DNA from: Acanthaster planci
Lineage: Eukaryota; Echinodermata; Asteroidea; Valvatida; Acanthasteridae
Assembly (NCBI RefSeq): GCF_001949145.1
Contig: NW_019091783.1
Location: 1-20,135 of the forward strand
Direction of reading: 5' to 3'
DNA: 20,135 nucleotides
Below are positions 9,442 to 19,124 of the stretch, in pieces. Position 1 is the stretch's first letter. Each line of letters opens with the position of its first letter. The notes under the pieces were generated by a model that worked only from the letters and a program-made list of their open reading frames with translations, was not told where the DNA came from and did not search any database. The position numbers and the translations under genes were made by a program.

Positions 9442-9798
9442 ATTTTGTTTGCAATTTCGTATTTGGGTTATTTCGTGTCAGACCAACACACTTTTTGACC
9501 TTAGGTCTTCAGATTTTGATAAAAATTGCTGTGCTTGTAGACGTTGATAAATAATAAATACTTACGAGTTTTTAGCGGAATCCGCACTTCCATGTGGTCA
9601 GGGCAGAGATCAACAAAGATGGACAGCTGTCACTTAAAAGTCCATCCTTTCATTTTTATTGAATATATGCAAATGTGGTATCAAAATAATAGGAAGGGCA
9701 TGCTCTTTTCACTGATGTGGAAATTAAACTTTGTGAATCAAGAGTCAAGATGACATTTGATATGTGTCAGTGACCATTGACCTCATTTTAAAAATAAA
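9442..9798. other. Gene-free stretch
   Basis: AT-rich DNA between the probable polyadenylation site and the composite repeat. It holds two further AATAAA hexamers and nothing else that I recognise. Confidence 0.3.
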
Positions 9799-10091
9799 GC
9801 ATCATTTTGATTTTTTTTTTAAAACCAAGTGTTTCTGAAAATGTAGTTCCTGCTCTAATAGAATCCGCTTAAATCTGTCCGAGGTGTTTGAAAAATTGTT
9901 ATAACAATTTTTCCACAGTTAGTCAACTTGGAAAATGTCAATTTGTCACGTAATCCTAATAGAGGAATTTGAACTCAAGCAATTTAAGCTCTAAAATGAA
10001 ATTAACCCCAAGGTGTATGTACAGGCATATTGAAATTTGAAGATTTTGGACTGTTAGGGTTAATGACATATTAATTAAATGGTTTTCAAAT
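9799..10091 (+). repeat. Composite repeat, unit A (first copy)
   Basis: The unit begins GCATCATTTTGA, contains ACCAAGTGTTTCTGAAAATG, TTCCTGCTCTA and GTAATCCTAATAGAGGAA, and ends with CTGTTAGGGTTAATGACATA. It is repeated in the same orientation at 10275-10530, and its 3' part is repeated in inverted orientation near 10941-11048. It includes a perfect 24-base palindrome (9890-9913) that the second copy lacks. Origin unknown. Confidence 0.75.
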
Positions 10092-10263
10092 CGGTGGCGT
10101 AGTTAGGATTCTAATGGGGGCGCAAAAGGGGCACCAGCATCTTACGGGGGCACAAAGTTTTCGTTAGCTTGTTCAATATCCATTCATCAAGGGGGGGGGC
10201 ACCGGGAATTACTGGGGGCACGTTCCCACCAGCTTCCCTCCCCCTCCCATGGCTATGCCACCG
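10092..10263 (+). mobile_element. hAT-like MITE, copy 1
   Basis: The ends are inverted: CGGTGGCGTAGTTAGG at the left, and the right end read in reverse is CGGTGGCATAGCCATGG. The inside is G-rich (GGGGGCACA, a run of nine G). The flanks TTTCAAAT and TTTCAGAG match at 6 of 8 positions, like a decayed 8-base target duplication. The CAGTGGCGTAGC-type end and the 8-base duplication suggest a non-autonomous hAT-like element. It sits between units A and A'. Confidence 0.65.
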
Positions 10264-10274
10264 TTTCAGAGCCT

Positions 10275-10530
10275 GCATCATTTTGAATTTGTTTTTTAAC
10301 CAAGTGTTTTTGAAAGTGTGGTTCCTGCTCTAGAAGAATCCACTTGAATCTTTCTGGGGTGTTTACAATTAAACAGTTATGAATATGTCAATTGTGTATG
10401 TAATCCTAATAGAGGAAATTGTACCCTAGCAATTAATGCTCTGAAATGATATTAACCCTTAGGTGTATTTACGGTCACATTGAAATTGGAAGATTTGGGT
10501 CTGTTAGGGTTCATGAATTTTTAATATCTC
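10275..10530 (+). repeat. Composite repeat, unit A' (second copy)
   Basis: A diverged direct repeat of 9799-10091, aligning from GCATCATTTTGAA to CTGTTAGGGTTCATGA. The spacing of the two copies without the MITE is about 300 bases, so the ancestral arrangement was probably a tandem array. Confidence 0.7.
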
Positions 10531-10597
10531 TCACAAAATTACCATTTCATTTGAGGAGCCCATTTTAATATTAATTACGGATTTTGCCCTCGTAACG

Positions 10598-10705
10598 GAG
10601 TCTGTTTTTTGATTGTAAACACCTCAGAAAGATTTCAGTGGACTCTTCCAGTAAGAGCAGGAACCGCACTTTCAAAAATACTTGGTTAAAATACTGGTTC
10701 TGAAA
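10598..10705 (-). repeat. Inverted partial copy of the start of unit A'
   Basis: Read on the minus strand, this contains ACCAAGTATTTTTGAAAGTG, TTCCTGCTCT, and TCTTTC/TCTGAGGTGTTTACAAT, matching the beginning of A' at 10290-10375. It directly follows the inverted MITE copy. Confidence 0.65.
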
Positions 10706-10940
10706 CGTTTGCGTAGCCACGGGAAGGGGGGGGGAGCTGGTGGAAACGTGCCCCCCCAAGAAATTCCTAGTGCCCCATAGGTGCCCCCCCCAAAAAAAAC
10801 CAAACAAACAAAAAACAAAAACGGATGAATGGATATTGAACAAGCCTTGTCCCCCAAAAACACACCACTGAAAGTTGGTGCCCCCCATAAGATCCTGGTG
10901 CCCCTTTTGTGCCCCCAGTAAAATCCTTGCTACTACACTG
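10706..10940 (-). mobile_element. hAT-like MITE, copy 2 (inverted)
   Basis: On the minus strand it starts CAGTGTAGTAGCAAGG and ends GTGGCTACGCAAACG. Like copy 1 it holds GCACAAAAGGGGCACCAG and TTGTTCAATATCCATTCATC. Flanks CTCTGAAA and TTCTGAAA form an 8-base duplication with one mismatch. The open frames here on the minus strand are by-products of the G-rich repeat and not genes. Confidence 0.7.
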
Positions 10941-11048
10941 CTCTGAAAACTATTCAATTAATATTTCATTAACCCTAACAGTCCAAAATCTGCCAATTTC
11001 AATATGAAAGTACATACACCTTTGGGTTAATTTCATTTTAGAGCATAC
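10941..11048 (-). repeat. Inverted partial copy of the end of unit A
   Basis: On the minus strand this reads CTCTAAAATGAAATTAACCC, then GGACTGTTAGGGTTAATG and ATATTAATTGAATAG, matching 9991-10080. The junction with the MITE is at the same place as in the first copy. Confidence 0.7.
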
Positions 11049-11509
11049 CTACGTTATTTTTACAATGAGGTCTACTTGTGGTACTTGGCTTAATTCTATC
11101 ATTGTTCGCAAAAAGTGTTCTCTTTACAACCCTTGCTGTAATTTGCCTCGATAATAGTTTCAGTTTAACGTTCAGTGGTAATGGCATATTTTCATTTGAA
11201 AGTGAACAAGTGAAAAATACCTGTTCCATTTTATCTCCATTGTCATTTGTTTGGTCATTACTCAAAATTTATTGTTTGTTAAATTCTTGCCTAATTTCAT
11301 CATTTTTATTTTTCCTCTTTCACAATTTCATTTGGGATTGTAAAGAAAGATTAACTTTTTTCAACTTTATTAGTTGTTAGGTTTTTTCAGGAAAAAATAA
11401 AGGAAGATGTGTCATTATATTGTGGAAATTTGTAGTTTGTTGACGCCCTGTCACCGGCAAAGTTTTCCGTGAAGGAAAGTTAACGGGTGTACGTTCGACA
11501 CGCTATAAC
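11049..11509. other. Gene-free stretch
   Basis: The stretch contains a 100-codon open frame on the plus strand (11078-11380). It has low-complexity, Ser/Phe/Leu-rich content typical of AT-rich noncoding DNA, so I do not call a gene. Confidence 0.35.
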
Positions 11510-11690
11510 ACCACTTTCCACCGGTGTTAAAATGTTCGGTGTTATTTTAAAACTGTTGGTGTTACCTTTAACACCCCAGTGCACTTTAACACTTTTAGGT
11601 ATACAAAGTAACGGTGTGAAAGTAACACACTTTGGTGTGGTCATCTGACAACACCAACATGTGTTGTTTTTAACGCCTGTGAGGGTGGAT
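11510..11690. repeat. Cluster of GGTGTTA / TAACACC motifs
   Basis: GGTGTTA or a one-base variant, or its complement, occurs about ten times in 180 bases in both orientations: for example GGTGTTAAAA near 11522, GGTGTTATTT near 11538, GGTGTTACC near 11556, TAACACCCC near 11570, AGTAACGGTGTGAAAGTAAC near 11608, and AACACCAACATGTGTTG near 11650. Alternating orientations give many small hairpins. Confidence 0.65.
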
Positions 11691-13897
11691 GTGGGAGCAA
11701 CTGGGCCATGCATTTTCAAAAGGTCAGATTTTGTCTTGGAAAGAAATGAGAGAAAAGCAGTATTTTCGTCAATTTCATAACCCCTCCTTTCGAAAAGCAT
11801 GTTAATAAAAGCCTCAAAATGTAGCCTCACCTCTCAGAAAGACCGTTTAAGGTTATGAAAAAATGTTTAACCCCAAAAAGTTTGCCCCCTCGAACATTTG
11901 ATATTTTATTTGCCATTGAGACACAAGCAACCCCACCGCACAAAAATGTAGTTCCTCTTTGTCCCCCCCGTACTCCACCCATCTCTCCGAGGTACACAGC
12001 ATTGTTCGACTTTTTGTTTGCCAGCGTCGCACAATGACCCCCTACGTCTCCTGCAAGACTGAACTGGTGCATGGGCAATTTTTAGAGCTCTCCAGAGAAT
12101 TAACATTAACACGTATGCAAGTGTGCGTGTAAACTGTACTCAAAAAGGCAAACTTCCCAGCACTCTAACTCCCCTGGGTGACCATTTTAGTCTAGTTTCG
12201 GCTGAATTTGACAACTGAAGAAAAAGGAACAGCAGATTTAGCAAAAAATGTTATTAAGTAGATTTCCTCTACTCGCAGAATACAGTAAAATCGGCGGATC
12301 TAACAGAAAAACAAATGTTGCAGGTTTCTTTATGGCAAGCTTTTTTTCAAACCGTTACGTACGGAACCACCAAACGACAGCCCCAGTGCGTCATATACTG
12401 CAGCAAAGAATATTTCGTACTGTTTCGGATGCCCTGTGAACTCTGAAATGCCATGAATGTAGGCGGAAACGAAAATATTTCACGATTAAATGTAAACTTT
12501 GCACGTCTCAAAATAAACATATCTCTATTTTGGGATTAAATGTCAACTTTGCAGGCCATATTATCAGCTGACGGTCCTGGTCGCGGCACATGTAGTACGG
12601 CCTCCGGTCGTACGTAATTTCATCACTTATGCAGATTCACCGATGGGGCGTGGCCGTTTGACTTGCCTTGAAGGCAGTTTGACTTGAAGGGCTAAACCCT
12701 TGACGAGGTCTTGCAGGAGTAAAGCGGCCAGGATACAGAGATGACGAGCCACACCCGTGTAGATTGACCGTGTAGCTTGACTGCAAAACTTGGCCTCGAG
12801 TGAATGTCAGCGGTCCGCAAGCAACGGGTGGTATGGCTAACAGAGACCGTGGAATGGGAGGGTCTACCCAATTAATACTGGAACAGTACATACTTTCTCT
12901 TCACTTATCTTGAACTTATATAAAATTTGTTAAGAGATAGTTTAAGAGATTTGGGTCCTGGAGCTGTCCCAGCCTGGCCATGAGTGAGCAACTTATATCC
13001 CTGACTGTAACAAAATGAAGACTTTTTGAAACTACGGTTCATAAACCCTTGCAAAACGAGAAAGACAGGGCAGGCTATGTGCCGACAGTATTCCTGGTTG
13101 TGACCCTGACGTTGTGTGAGCCAAGCTTTGCCTGTGTTCGAAAATGTTATAACATCTGCATTTGTTTGTATTTGTAGGGTTTTTCGAGTAAAATTTCGTG
13201 TGCTAAATCTCGCAGGGTTTTGAAGTGCTTTGAGCAGAATCGTACATCTTTATTTTCCCTTGCCTGGAGATCAAATTAATTTTACTATAATTCTGTATCA
13301 GTAATTGACAACACGCCGGAATCAAGAGGGAAATGTAGTGGCCATGATGAGTCAATAACGGGTTGAGTTGGGCAACAGTATTAATGAATGCAGATGTTGA
13401 GCTATTGCAGAAGTCACAAGTTCATTGTCCAAGTGGTATAGTATGTGAGTTGTCTAAAAATAATTCATTTTACTGCATGAACAATAAAATACACTCAGTA
13501 ACCATGCAATGGGGGTACCTCGTTAGATGATGATTTCGTGACATGGTTGCACTGCTTGTAACAACTTTTTGAATAAAGTCCAAATGCCTGGCACCCTTGA
13601 CTCTCATTGGAGAAGGGGCGCGCAAAGGTGAAATTCTAAGTATATTAAACAATGGGAAAGTTCGGTTAAGCCAACGACAGAGTCAACATTGTTTTTTCAA
13701 CCCGCCAGCCACCCAAGCACCACCATTGACAAGTAGACTTGGGTGCTAATAATGGGGGTATAATTTTCATTATAGCTGTGGTTCAATTTGTTTAGGAAGC
13801 GGACTGCCACTACCTCACTCTCAACAAAATCAGTCTTTGATATGAATAATTCCAAAGTAATTGGTAATGGGAGTGGGTTTTTATTAAGTACATTTCA
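11691..13897. other. Long gene-free stretch
   Basis: No gene is supported. A short near-repeat, GATTAAATGTAAACTTTGCA (12484-12503) and GATTAAATGTCAACTTTGCA (12534-12553), is spaced 50 bases. 12580-12900 is richer in GC, with an 84-codon minus-strand frame (12891-12637) that I do not recognise and that has no clear splice or start context. 11830-12060 is C-rich and looks repeat-like. Confidence 0.35.
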
Positions 13898-13901
13898 TTC
13901 A

Positions 13902-14144
13902 GGTCCTTATTTTAACTGTAAAAATACTGTGCTAGTACCCCCCCTTGTCCCGAGGGGGCTTGTTTTCCAACTGTACGTCCTAGCGAAGGACACACTGATT
14001 GTTAAACTTATATTCAAAATTAAGGTTCTTATTTCAGCTGTACAAATACTGTGCTAGCACTACTTTGTCTCTAGGTGGCTAACTTTTCAACCGTATGTCC
14101 CAGCGGTGGGAATTTATTGTTAAAGACATATATTCAAATTCAAG
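13902..14144 (+). repeat. Two-copy tandem repeat, 122-base unit
   Basis: Both copies contain AATACTGTGCTAG (13923 and 14045), then GTC-C-AGG-GGC, a TTTTCCAACTGTACGTCC or TTTTCAACCGTATGTCC string, AGCG, ATTGTTAAA and TATATTCAAA. They are diverged but align over their whole length. The class is unknown. Confidence 0.7.
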
Positions 14145-14907
14145 CCACCAAATACTTTATACAGTGGCGCTCTTATTCTTCACGCTACGTTGTTTTGGGA
14201 AGTCTGCCCAAATTTGTATTATGAGTCGTGATTAGTCCGTGTAAAGTTTTGGCACTCTTTTTGGTAGACGCCTCACCTAACGAAGAAGACCTGGGTGATT
14301 ATCAAAACACAACGTTTATTGGGGTGTAGATCGTCACAGAAACGCAATCGTCTTCCCAATGAAACAAAACCAAAATATGCCCAAAAAATATTCAATGTTA
14401 ACACAATTTAACTCTTATTTTCCTGGTTTTTATTTTGACTGAAAAGAATTTTTTGGAATTGTCATTACCAGCAATTAAAGCAAGGTTCTCCTCCAATGCT
14501 GGTGTTCCCTGTATTAATTTAATATGAACGTCATCCATGTGTATCTTATTTGGATGTTTTACACCTCTATGACTCCGCCATGCAGACTCACCAAGGACAC
14601 TAACGTACATGACATTGTATACTCTCTTCGACCCTCGTCCAACTGTATAGAGCATTTCTAGGTCAACCCAATGACAAAGCAATTAAGCCTCCAGTAGGGC
14701 CTACGAAGTAAAATCGATCGTCCAAACAATACTTGCTCCTGGCTACATACGATTTTTGTGGTAACCGCTATACACAGCCTTCGGTGTACGAAGGACGCTG
14801 GCACAGCTCTTCATAGAACAGAGGTCATCTGCCCCAACATCAGTTATAAACACTTTTGGATTCATCTTCCTAATGTATGAAAGCCCTAGAGTAACATCAA
14901 GTATATA
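14145..14907. other. Gene-free stretch
   Basis: A 93-codon minus-strand frame (14682-14398) has plausible amino-acid composition but begins at a non-ATG codon, lacks recognised similarity and shows no splice context. I therefore leave it uncalled. Nothing else stands out. Confidence 0.3.
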
Positions 14908-15297
14908 TTTTTACAAATGAGGTATATTTTTCTCCATGTTCGTTTTTATGAAGTACATTTTTTTCAAAATTCGTTTTTTTTATTTCTTTTTCACATCCTA
15001 TTTAAGACATATATTGTCCCCCAAAGTTCGTTTGTTTGATATACACCTATATATTCCTCAGTTTGTTCTCATGAAATTTATATCTAGAAACATTGGTTCT
15101 GCTTTTGAAACAAATCATTTCTGCGACATTTTTTTCAAAGTTCTTTTTGTGAGATTTTTCTTCACTGGTAACTTTTAGGAGAACTTTTTTCCATGGTCAC
15201 TATTTTGAGGTTTTTACAACTGTTTTTGACGGGATGAATGCTTTCCTGAAGTTTTCATTAATAAGACATTCTTTCAAGTTTGTTTTTCGAGATAATT
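14908..15297 (+). repeat. Decayed minisatellite, unit about 30-35 bases
   Basis: Variants of GACATATTTTTTCAAAGTTC followed by GTTTTTATGA recur about ten times: at 14920, 14952, 15008, 15128 and 15271, with weaker ones between. The copies have drifted in length and sequence, which leaves long T-rich open frames without coding meaning. Confidence 0.55.
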
Positions 15298-15357
15298 TAG
15301 CCTTGTCTGTCGCTCGTGTCTAATTATAGTAGGTTCATTGTGGTTTGCCACAGTAAT

Positions 15358-15597
15358 CAGGCGCGCACCCGAGTTGGTTGGTCGAAACCCCCACCCCTCC
15401 TCTGAGACAAAAAGCTTTTTTTAACAAATGGGGAAAATGAGAAACACAAAACAAAACGCGCAAACGTATAAAGTGCACCAATACCACTTTTACAATGTAT
15501 GTCATATAATGTCTCATCATCGTTTCCGCCTGTGAACAAATGAGACAAAAAATAATTCGGCCTGCCCTCCCCGGCAAACATTCCTGGATCTGCCCTT
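15358..15597 (-). mobile_element. hAT-like non-autonomous element remnant
   Basis: Read on the minus strand, it begins AAGGGCAGATCCAGGAATG and ends GGGTGCGCGCCT, which resembles the ends (GGATCCAGG, GGGTGCGCGCC) of widespread hAT-like MITEs. Just outside both ends is AGTAAT (15352-15357 and 15598-15603), a possible target duplication. The element name is from general recollection. Open frames here on the minus strand are not genes in my reading. Confidence 0.4.
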
Positions 15598-15603
15598 AGT
15601 AAT

Positions 15604-16048
15604 GCTCCCAGGATTCCCCTCATCTAGGTTTATACGATGAAAACACTGCTTCCTCGTTGTCAAATCACAATAATGTTTGGCACGACATCCATTGTCGTAA
15701 TTCGGAACGCCATCAACCTCCCCAGGGGGCTGTCGCTCGATGCTTTCCCGAACAAATCTCTTGGCCGCACGTATTTTTACTCAAAACGAACGTGAAAAAT
15801 ATCTCTGAAAAAAGTGAACAGAAATATACTTCATATTGTATCCCCAACGACATGTAAGCACCTCAAGTTGTCGGTCTAGTGTAAACCGATCAAAAATTAA
15901 AAGCTTAGCAAATATGAACTGCACCTTGTTTGTTGGGTCCAAACGGCCCCAATTGGTTTGCAAAATGATACGACAGTGAGAGACGAGCGTTATCGTATTT
16001 ACATGCGTTCCCACCAAAATCAATATGAATACTAGAATCCGCTTGGTA
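15604..16048. other. Gene-free stretch
   Basis: I see no supported feature. Two short frames (15657-15857 plus, 16023-15781 minus) overlap each other and look random. Confidence 0.3.
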
Positions 16049-16130
16049 ACGGTTGCACTACACTAAATACGCGCCCATAGGAAACAACGCCAATTCAAAG
16101 GGAAATGGCGCCATCTGGTGATGCTCAAGA
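16049..16130 (+). repeat. Dispersed direct repeat, copy 1
   Basis: The text TTGCACTACACTAAATACGC, then GCCCATAG, GGCGCCATCTGGTGA and AGAAGAGGTTG has a counterpart at 16349-16420. Copy 1 holds about 18 extra bases with an internal CGCCA repetition. Confidence 0.55.
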
Positions 16131-16348
16131 AGAGGTTGCTCTTGTTTGTATCCATTTGATTTAGGGATATTTTGGGTGAATTTTTTGCCTGAATAAAAAT
16201 GTAATTGGATGACCCTCAAAAGATACAAAAAATGACAAAACAGTAATTCATTATTGTTTCAAAATCCCATGAATGTTGGCTTGCATGTTATTGAGCCTTG
16301 AAAGTATTAATTTTACACTCATAGCGTACATTGGCGTACTCTACTTTT

Positions 16349-16420
16349 ATACTATTGCAATACACCAAATACACGCCCACAGAAATAGCGCCACCTGGGG
16401 ACTTTCAGTAGAAGGTTGGC
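16349..16420 (+). repeat. Dispersed direct repeat, copy 2
   Basis: It matches 16049-16130: TTGCAATACACCAAATACAC, GCCCACAG, AGCGCCACCTGGGGA and AGTAGAAGGTTG. The copies are 300 bases apart, with unrelated sequence between. Confidence 0.55.
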
Positions 16421-16597
16421 GTTGGGTTTTCACTGGAAATTAAAGATCGTCACAATTTCAGTTTTCTTGTCTATTTCATGTAATTGTAAAAGTATTAGCC
16501 ATGAGAGCTGGCTTTTAATCTTTCTATCCCCGGAAACGCCCCCCCCCCATGTCAACAGACAATTCGGGGAAATGTGCGATTGATTGAGGCATAATAC

Positions 16598-16753
16598 CTG
16601 TACCCTAAAATCTCCCAAATCTTCTAATCCGACAAAAACAGCAGAACAATTTACATTGCCCGGGTACAGCGCTTTCAGCTCCTGACGCAAAGAGCTTTGG
16701 TCTCCAGACTTCATAAATGTAAAAAGATCCTGATCCGTAATATTGGCCGCCAT
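16598..16753 (-). CDS. Tentative first coding exon of an unidentified gene (52 codons)
   Basis: The start is AAG-ATG-GCGGCC, an excellent translation context that also matches the YY1 motif often found at animal promoters. An in-frame TGA lies 18 bases upstream. The peptide starts MAANITDQDLFTFMKSGDQS and has a plausible, mixed composition (LRQELKALYPGN, AVFVGLEDLGDFRVQ). The frame reaches GTACAG|GTATTA, a fair phase-0 donor at 16598/16597. Beyond the donor the frame goes on to a stop at 16430, but through C-rich, less protein-like text. I cannot identify the family and see no convincing next exon down to 14.4 kb. Upstream lie CACGTG (17004-17009) and TGACGTCA (17087-17094). It could be a chance frame. 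Confidence 0.35.
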
Positions 16754-16800
16754 CTTACCGTGTCGGATTCAAAGTTAATGCAAAAGCTTGTTCACTATTG

Positions 16801-17001
16801 TTAATCAAATGCGTTTGTGGCATCAATGAGCCCCAAGCGGTACCAAGTGAGGGTGCACTTTTCCTTGCAATGGATCTTGTATAGGAACTGGACTTCACTG
16901 GTTTGCAAACCACCACGAAATGCAAGCGTTATGGTGCCGTCGCTACCATCAAAATAAAGTATTGTTCCTAGGTCTCCTTGTTCGTGGAAGTTTGTTTTCA
17001 T
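16801..17001 (-). other. Unrecognised 66-codon frame upstream of the tentative gene start
   Basis: It reads MKTNFHEQGDLGTILYFDGS and onward without low complexity, and ends at TAA 16801. Composition is protein-like, but there is no known similarity and such lengths arise by chance. It could be an upstream exon, an upstream ORF or noise. Confidence 0.2.
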
Positions 17002-17086
17002 TCCACGTGCTTACGTGAAAATGAGATTGTGCAACTTTGCAAAGATTTGCCTAGCTGTATTCAATGGGTTTTAGATTAAGCTGAGT

Positions 17087-17094
17087 TGACGTCA
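17087..17094. promoter_or_regulatory. CRE-type palindrome TGACGTCA
   Basis: A perfect site about 335 bases upstream of the tentative minus-strand start at 16753, with an E-box CACGTG at 17004-17009 in between. The pair is compatible with a promoter for that gene but proves nothing. Confidence 0.25.
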
Positions 17095-17454
17095 TGCAGT
17101 TCTTGTCAACAAAGGTTAGATTAATATTAAACATTAGAACAAAAGCAGAATATTGGTTTAAATTTATTCCCTGTTAAATTACAAATTCCTTAAAATAGTT
17201 TGGTCTGTTTTTATTTTGGCTATTATAAAAAGAGTACCAAGAGTAAAGTATATGATGTAACCGTTCATCTGCGTACGAGACTACTGCATTGGACTGTTCT
17301 TCGGACAGGCCTATATTGTATTTTCGGAAGTGATAGGTCGATTTTTGCAGGATATTTCTTTTTTAGGTTGATATTTTTTCAGTTTGTAATGAATTTATAT
17401 CCTAGCAAACATTTTACGAAAGTCGTTTTTACAAGTTGAGGTTGAAAGAAGAGA
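17095..17454. other. Gene-free stretch
   Basis: AT-rich. The 79-codon plus-strand frame at 17200-17439 is rich in Phe and Tyr, as random AT-rich frames are, and is not called. Confidence 0.3.
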
Positions 17455-17640
17455 CCAAATAAAGACGTCATCATCGCATAAGGTCAATTTGGGTCTAAAA
17501 CCCTTCTCTCTCGAGCTTTACACAAAGTTTCAACCCAATCGGATATGTTCTTCAAGAGATATAGCACTTTAAAAGATGCACCTTTAATGTCACGTGACTC
17601 TTCGGCTGATGACAGTGTCATCACATGAGGTTAATCTCCG
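17455..17640. repeat. Probable dispersed repeat with GACGTCAT-type ends
   Basis: It starts AGACGTCATCATCG and ends with GATGACAGTGTCATCACAT, so the ends are roughly inverted. Inside are TTTCAACCCAATCGGATATG and TCAAGAGATATAGCA, strings that I associate with interspersed repeats of marine invertebrates. There is only one copy in this window. Repeat status is inferred. Confidence 0.35.
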
Positions 17641-17870
17641 TTTATAAACCTTCCCTTCATTACTGGTATCTCTGGTTCATCCTTGTTGCAAATAATAGGT
17701 TTTAGAAATGATCGGTATTAATTAAGAGATCAGCCTTATCGTATTTATAGTGTAAGCACGTCTGACTATTAAAAAAAACGAACGTGGTTGCCAGAAGCGG
17801 AATGATTACAGGGTGCACTATTATAATAATTAAATTTCCATGGACAGCAATGATAAATCCTTTCACAATT

Positions 17871-18050
17871 ATTTTAAAAATACATGTACTCAAACTGTCA
17901 CAGGTGTTCAAGCTGCAATAAAAACGATGATCGACATGTCCCCTTTCATTTTCCTTTCAATATTTAGGTGGTTGGCCAATGAAATTATTAGAAATTTTCA
18001 TCAGGGGCAGGCGCTTAAAATAAAACAATGCCTCTACCCAGAAAAGTGGC
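17871..18050 (+). repeat. Inverted repeat family, left copy
   Basis: The text TTTTAAAAATAC, TGTCACAGGTGTTCAAGCTG, GACATGTCCCCTTTCATTTT and AATGAAATTATTAGAAATTT reappears on the minus strand at 19298-19125. Because the similarity is at the nucleotide level and peptides only match in part, I read it as a repeat, not a gene. Just after it are three near-copies of TTTGGTCA (18053-18078). Confidence 0.7.
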
Positions 18051-19124
18051 CGTTTGGTCATTTGGTCATTGGTCATTTGCAGTGACCCGCATATTAAAGC
18101 ACTGTGATAATTGTTAAATTGTTAAGCCGAGTCACTGTTCTCAACAGTTACTCTGTACAAAACCAAGCACAATGATTTCCTCCATTAATTTTAAGGTCGA
18201 CGAATGTGAAAGCGAAGTAAATTTCACATCACGGAGGATTTGCAGCAAACTATCCCTCGAGTTGAAATGTTTTATTCTCAGCGCTAATACTTGATCTGAC
18301 GTCACAGACTGGCGTTTTGCACTAAATATTTAAAGGCATTTTCAATTTTGGTCTCCATATTTCAAAGGGTGTTTGGCTGGCTCTTTAGTTTTTATTCAAA
18401 TGAGTCTTTCTTTACTTATGAGTAAAAGCGAGTAATGTCAGAGGAGAAAACCTTAATGTTACATTAGTTTGTGAGTAAAAACCTCAGCATTATTTTCTTT
18501 TGTATTTAATTATTTTTATTTTTGAAATATTGGTAGGGTTTTATGTTGGCTCGCATTTTCTGTCGCTCGACGATTCATTAATGAGAAAGAATGTAGCATA
18601 AAGCAAGCAAACAACAAATCTTAAAATTGTTTCGTTGGTTACATTCTTGGTTCACAATTTGAACAGACAACCTCTACACTGAACAATTTCTTCCCCAGAT
18701 GGCATCACAGCAACAGCACCCTAAATTGTTCAGGGAAGCATAAATAATTAAGTTTAAATGAATAACAGATCAAAACAATGTTTCCCTGTAGACATCTTGA
18801 CGGTATTACAGTGGGTAAATTTTGAGTAACAAAAAAGATTTAGCCCAAACCAAAGAGAGCCCTTTTATTTCCTCCTCGAAAAGGCTAACGGGTCCATGGC
18901 GAGACCGTCACATAGGGGTGCTCATTAATAAAAGTTATAAACTCAACATATTATATATTAGAGGGTCCTGGGAGCCATGGTACGGAGGAATTGAAGAAAT
19001 ATGGCACTTAACCTCTGGGCCTGACTCGGGGCTTCCAATTCTGAGCAATTTGGATGCATTCGGGTCCGAAAGTGGCACTATTTGAGCCATTTTGCAGAGG
19101 GATCCATTTTCAAAATGGGTACTT
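18051..19124. other. Gene-free stretch between the two repeat copies
   Basis: It includes a perfect TGACGTCA (18297-18304). The stretch 18960-19124 may belong to the same element as the right-hand copy, since it continues smoothly into it. I see no supported gene. Confidence 0.35.

Noticed and set aside
10571-10957. 128-codon minus-strand frame
   Set aside because: It lies entirely within the inverted MITE and its flanking repeat; Gly/Phe-rich content comes from G runs.
14398-14682. 93-codon minus-strand frame as a gene
   Set aside because: The start is not ATG, no splice signals or similarity were seen, and chance length cannot be excluded.
15335-15623. Two overlapping minus-strand frames of 80 and 88 codons
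   Set aside because: They coincide with the hAT-like remnant and overlap each other in different frames.
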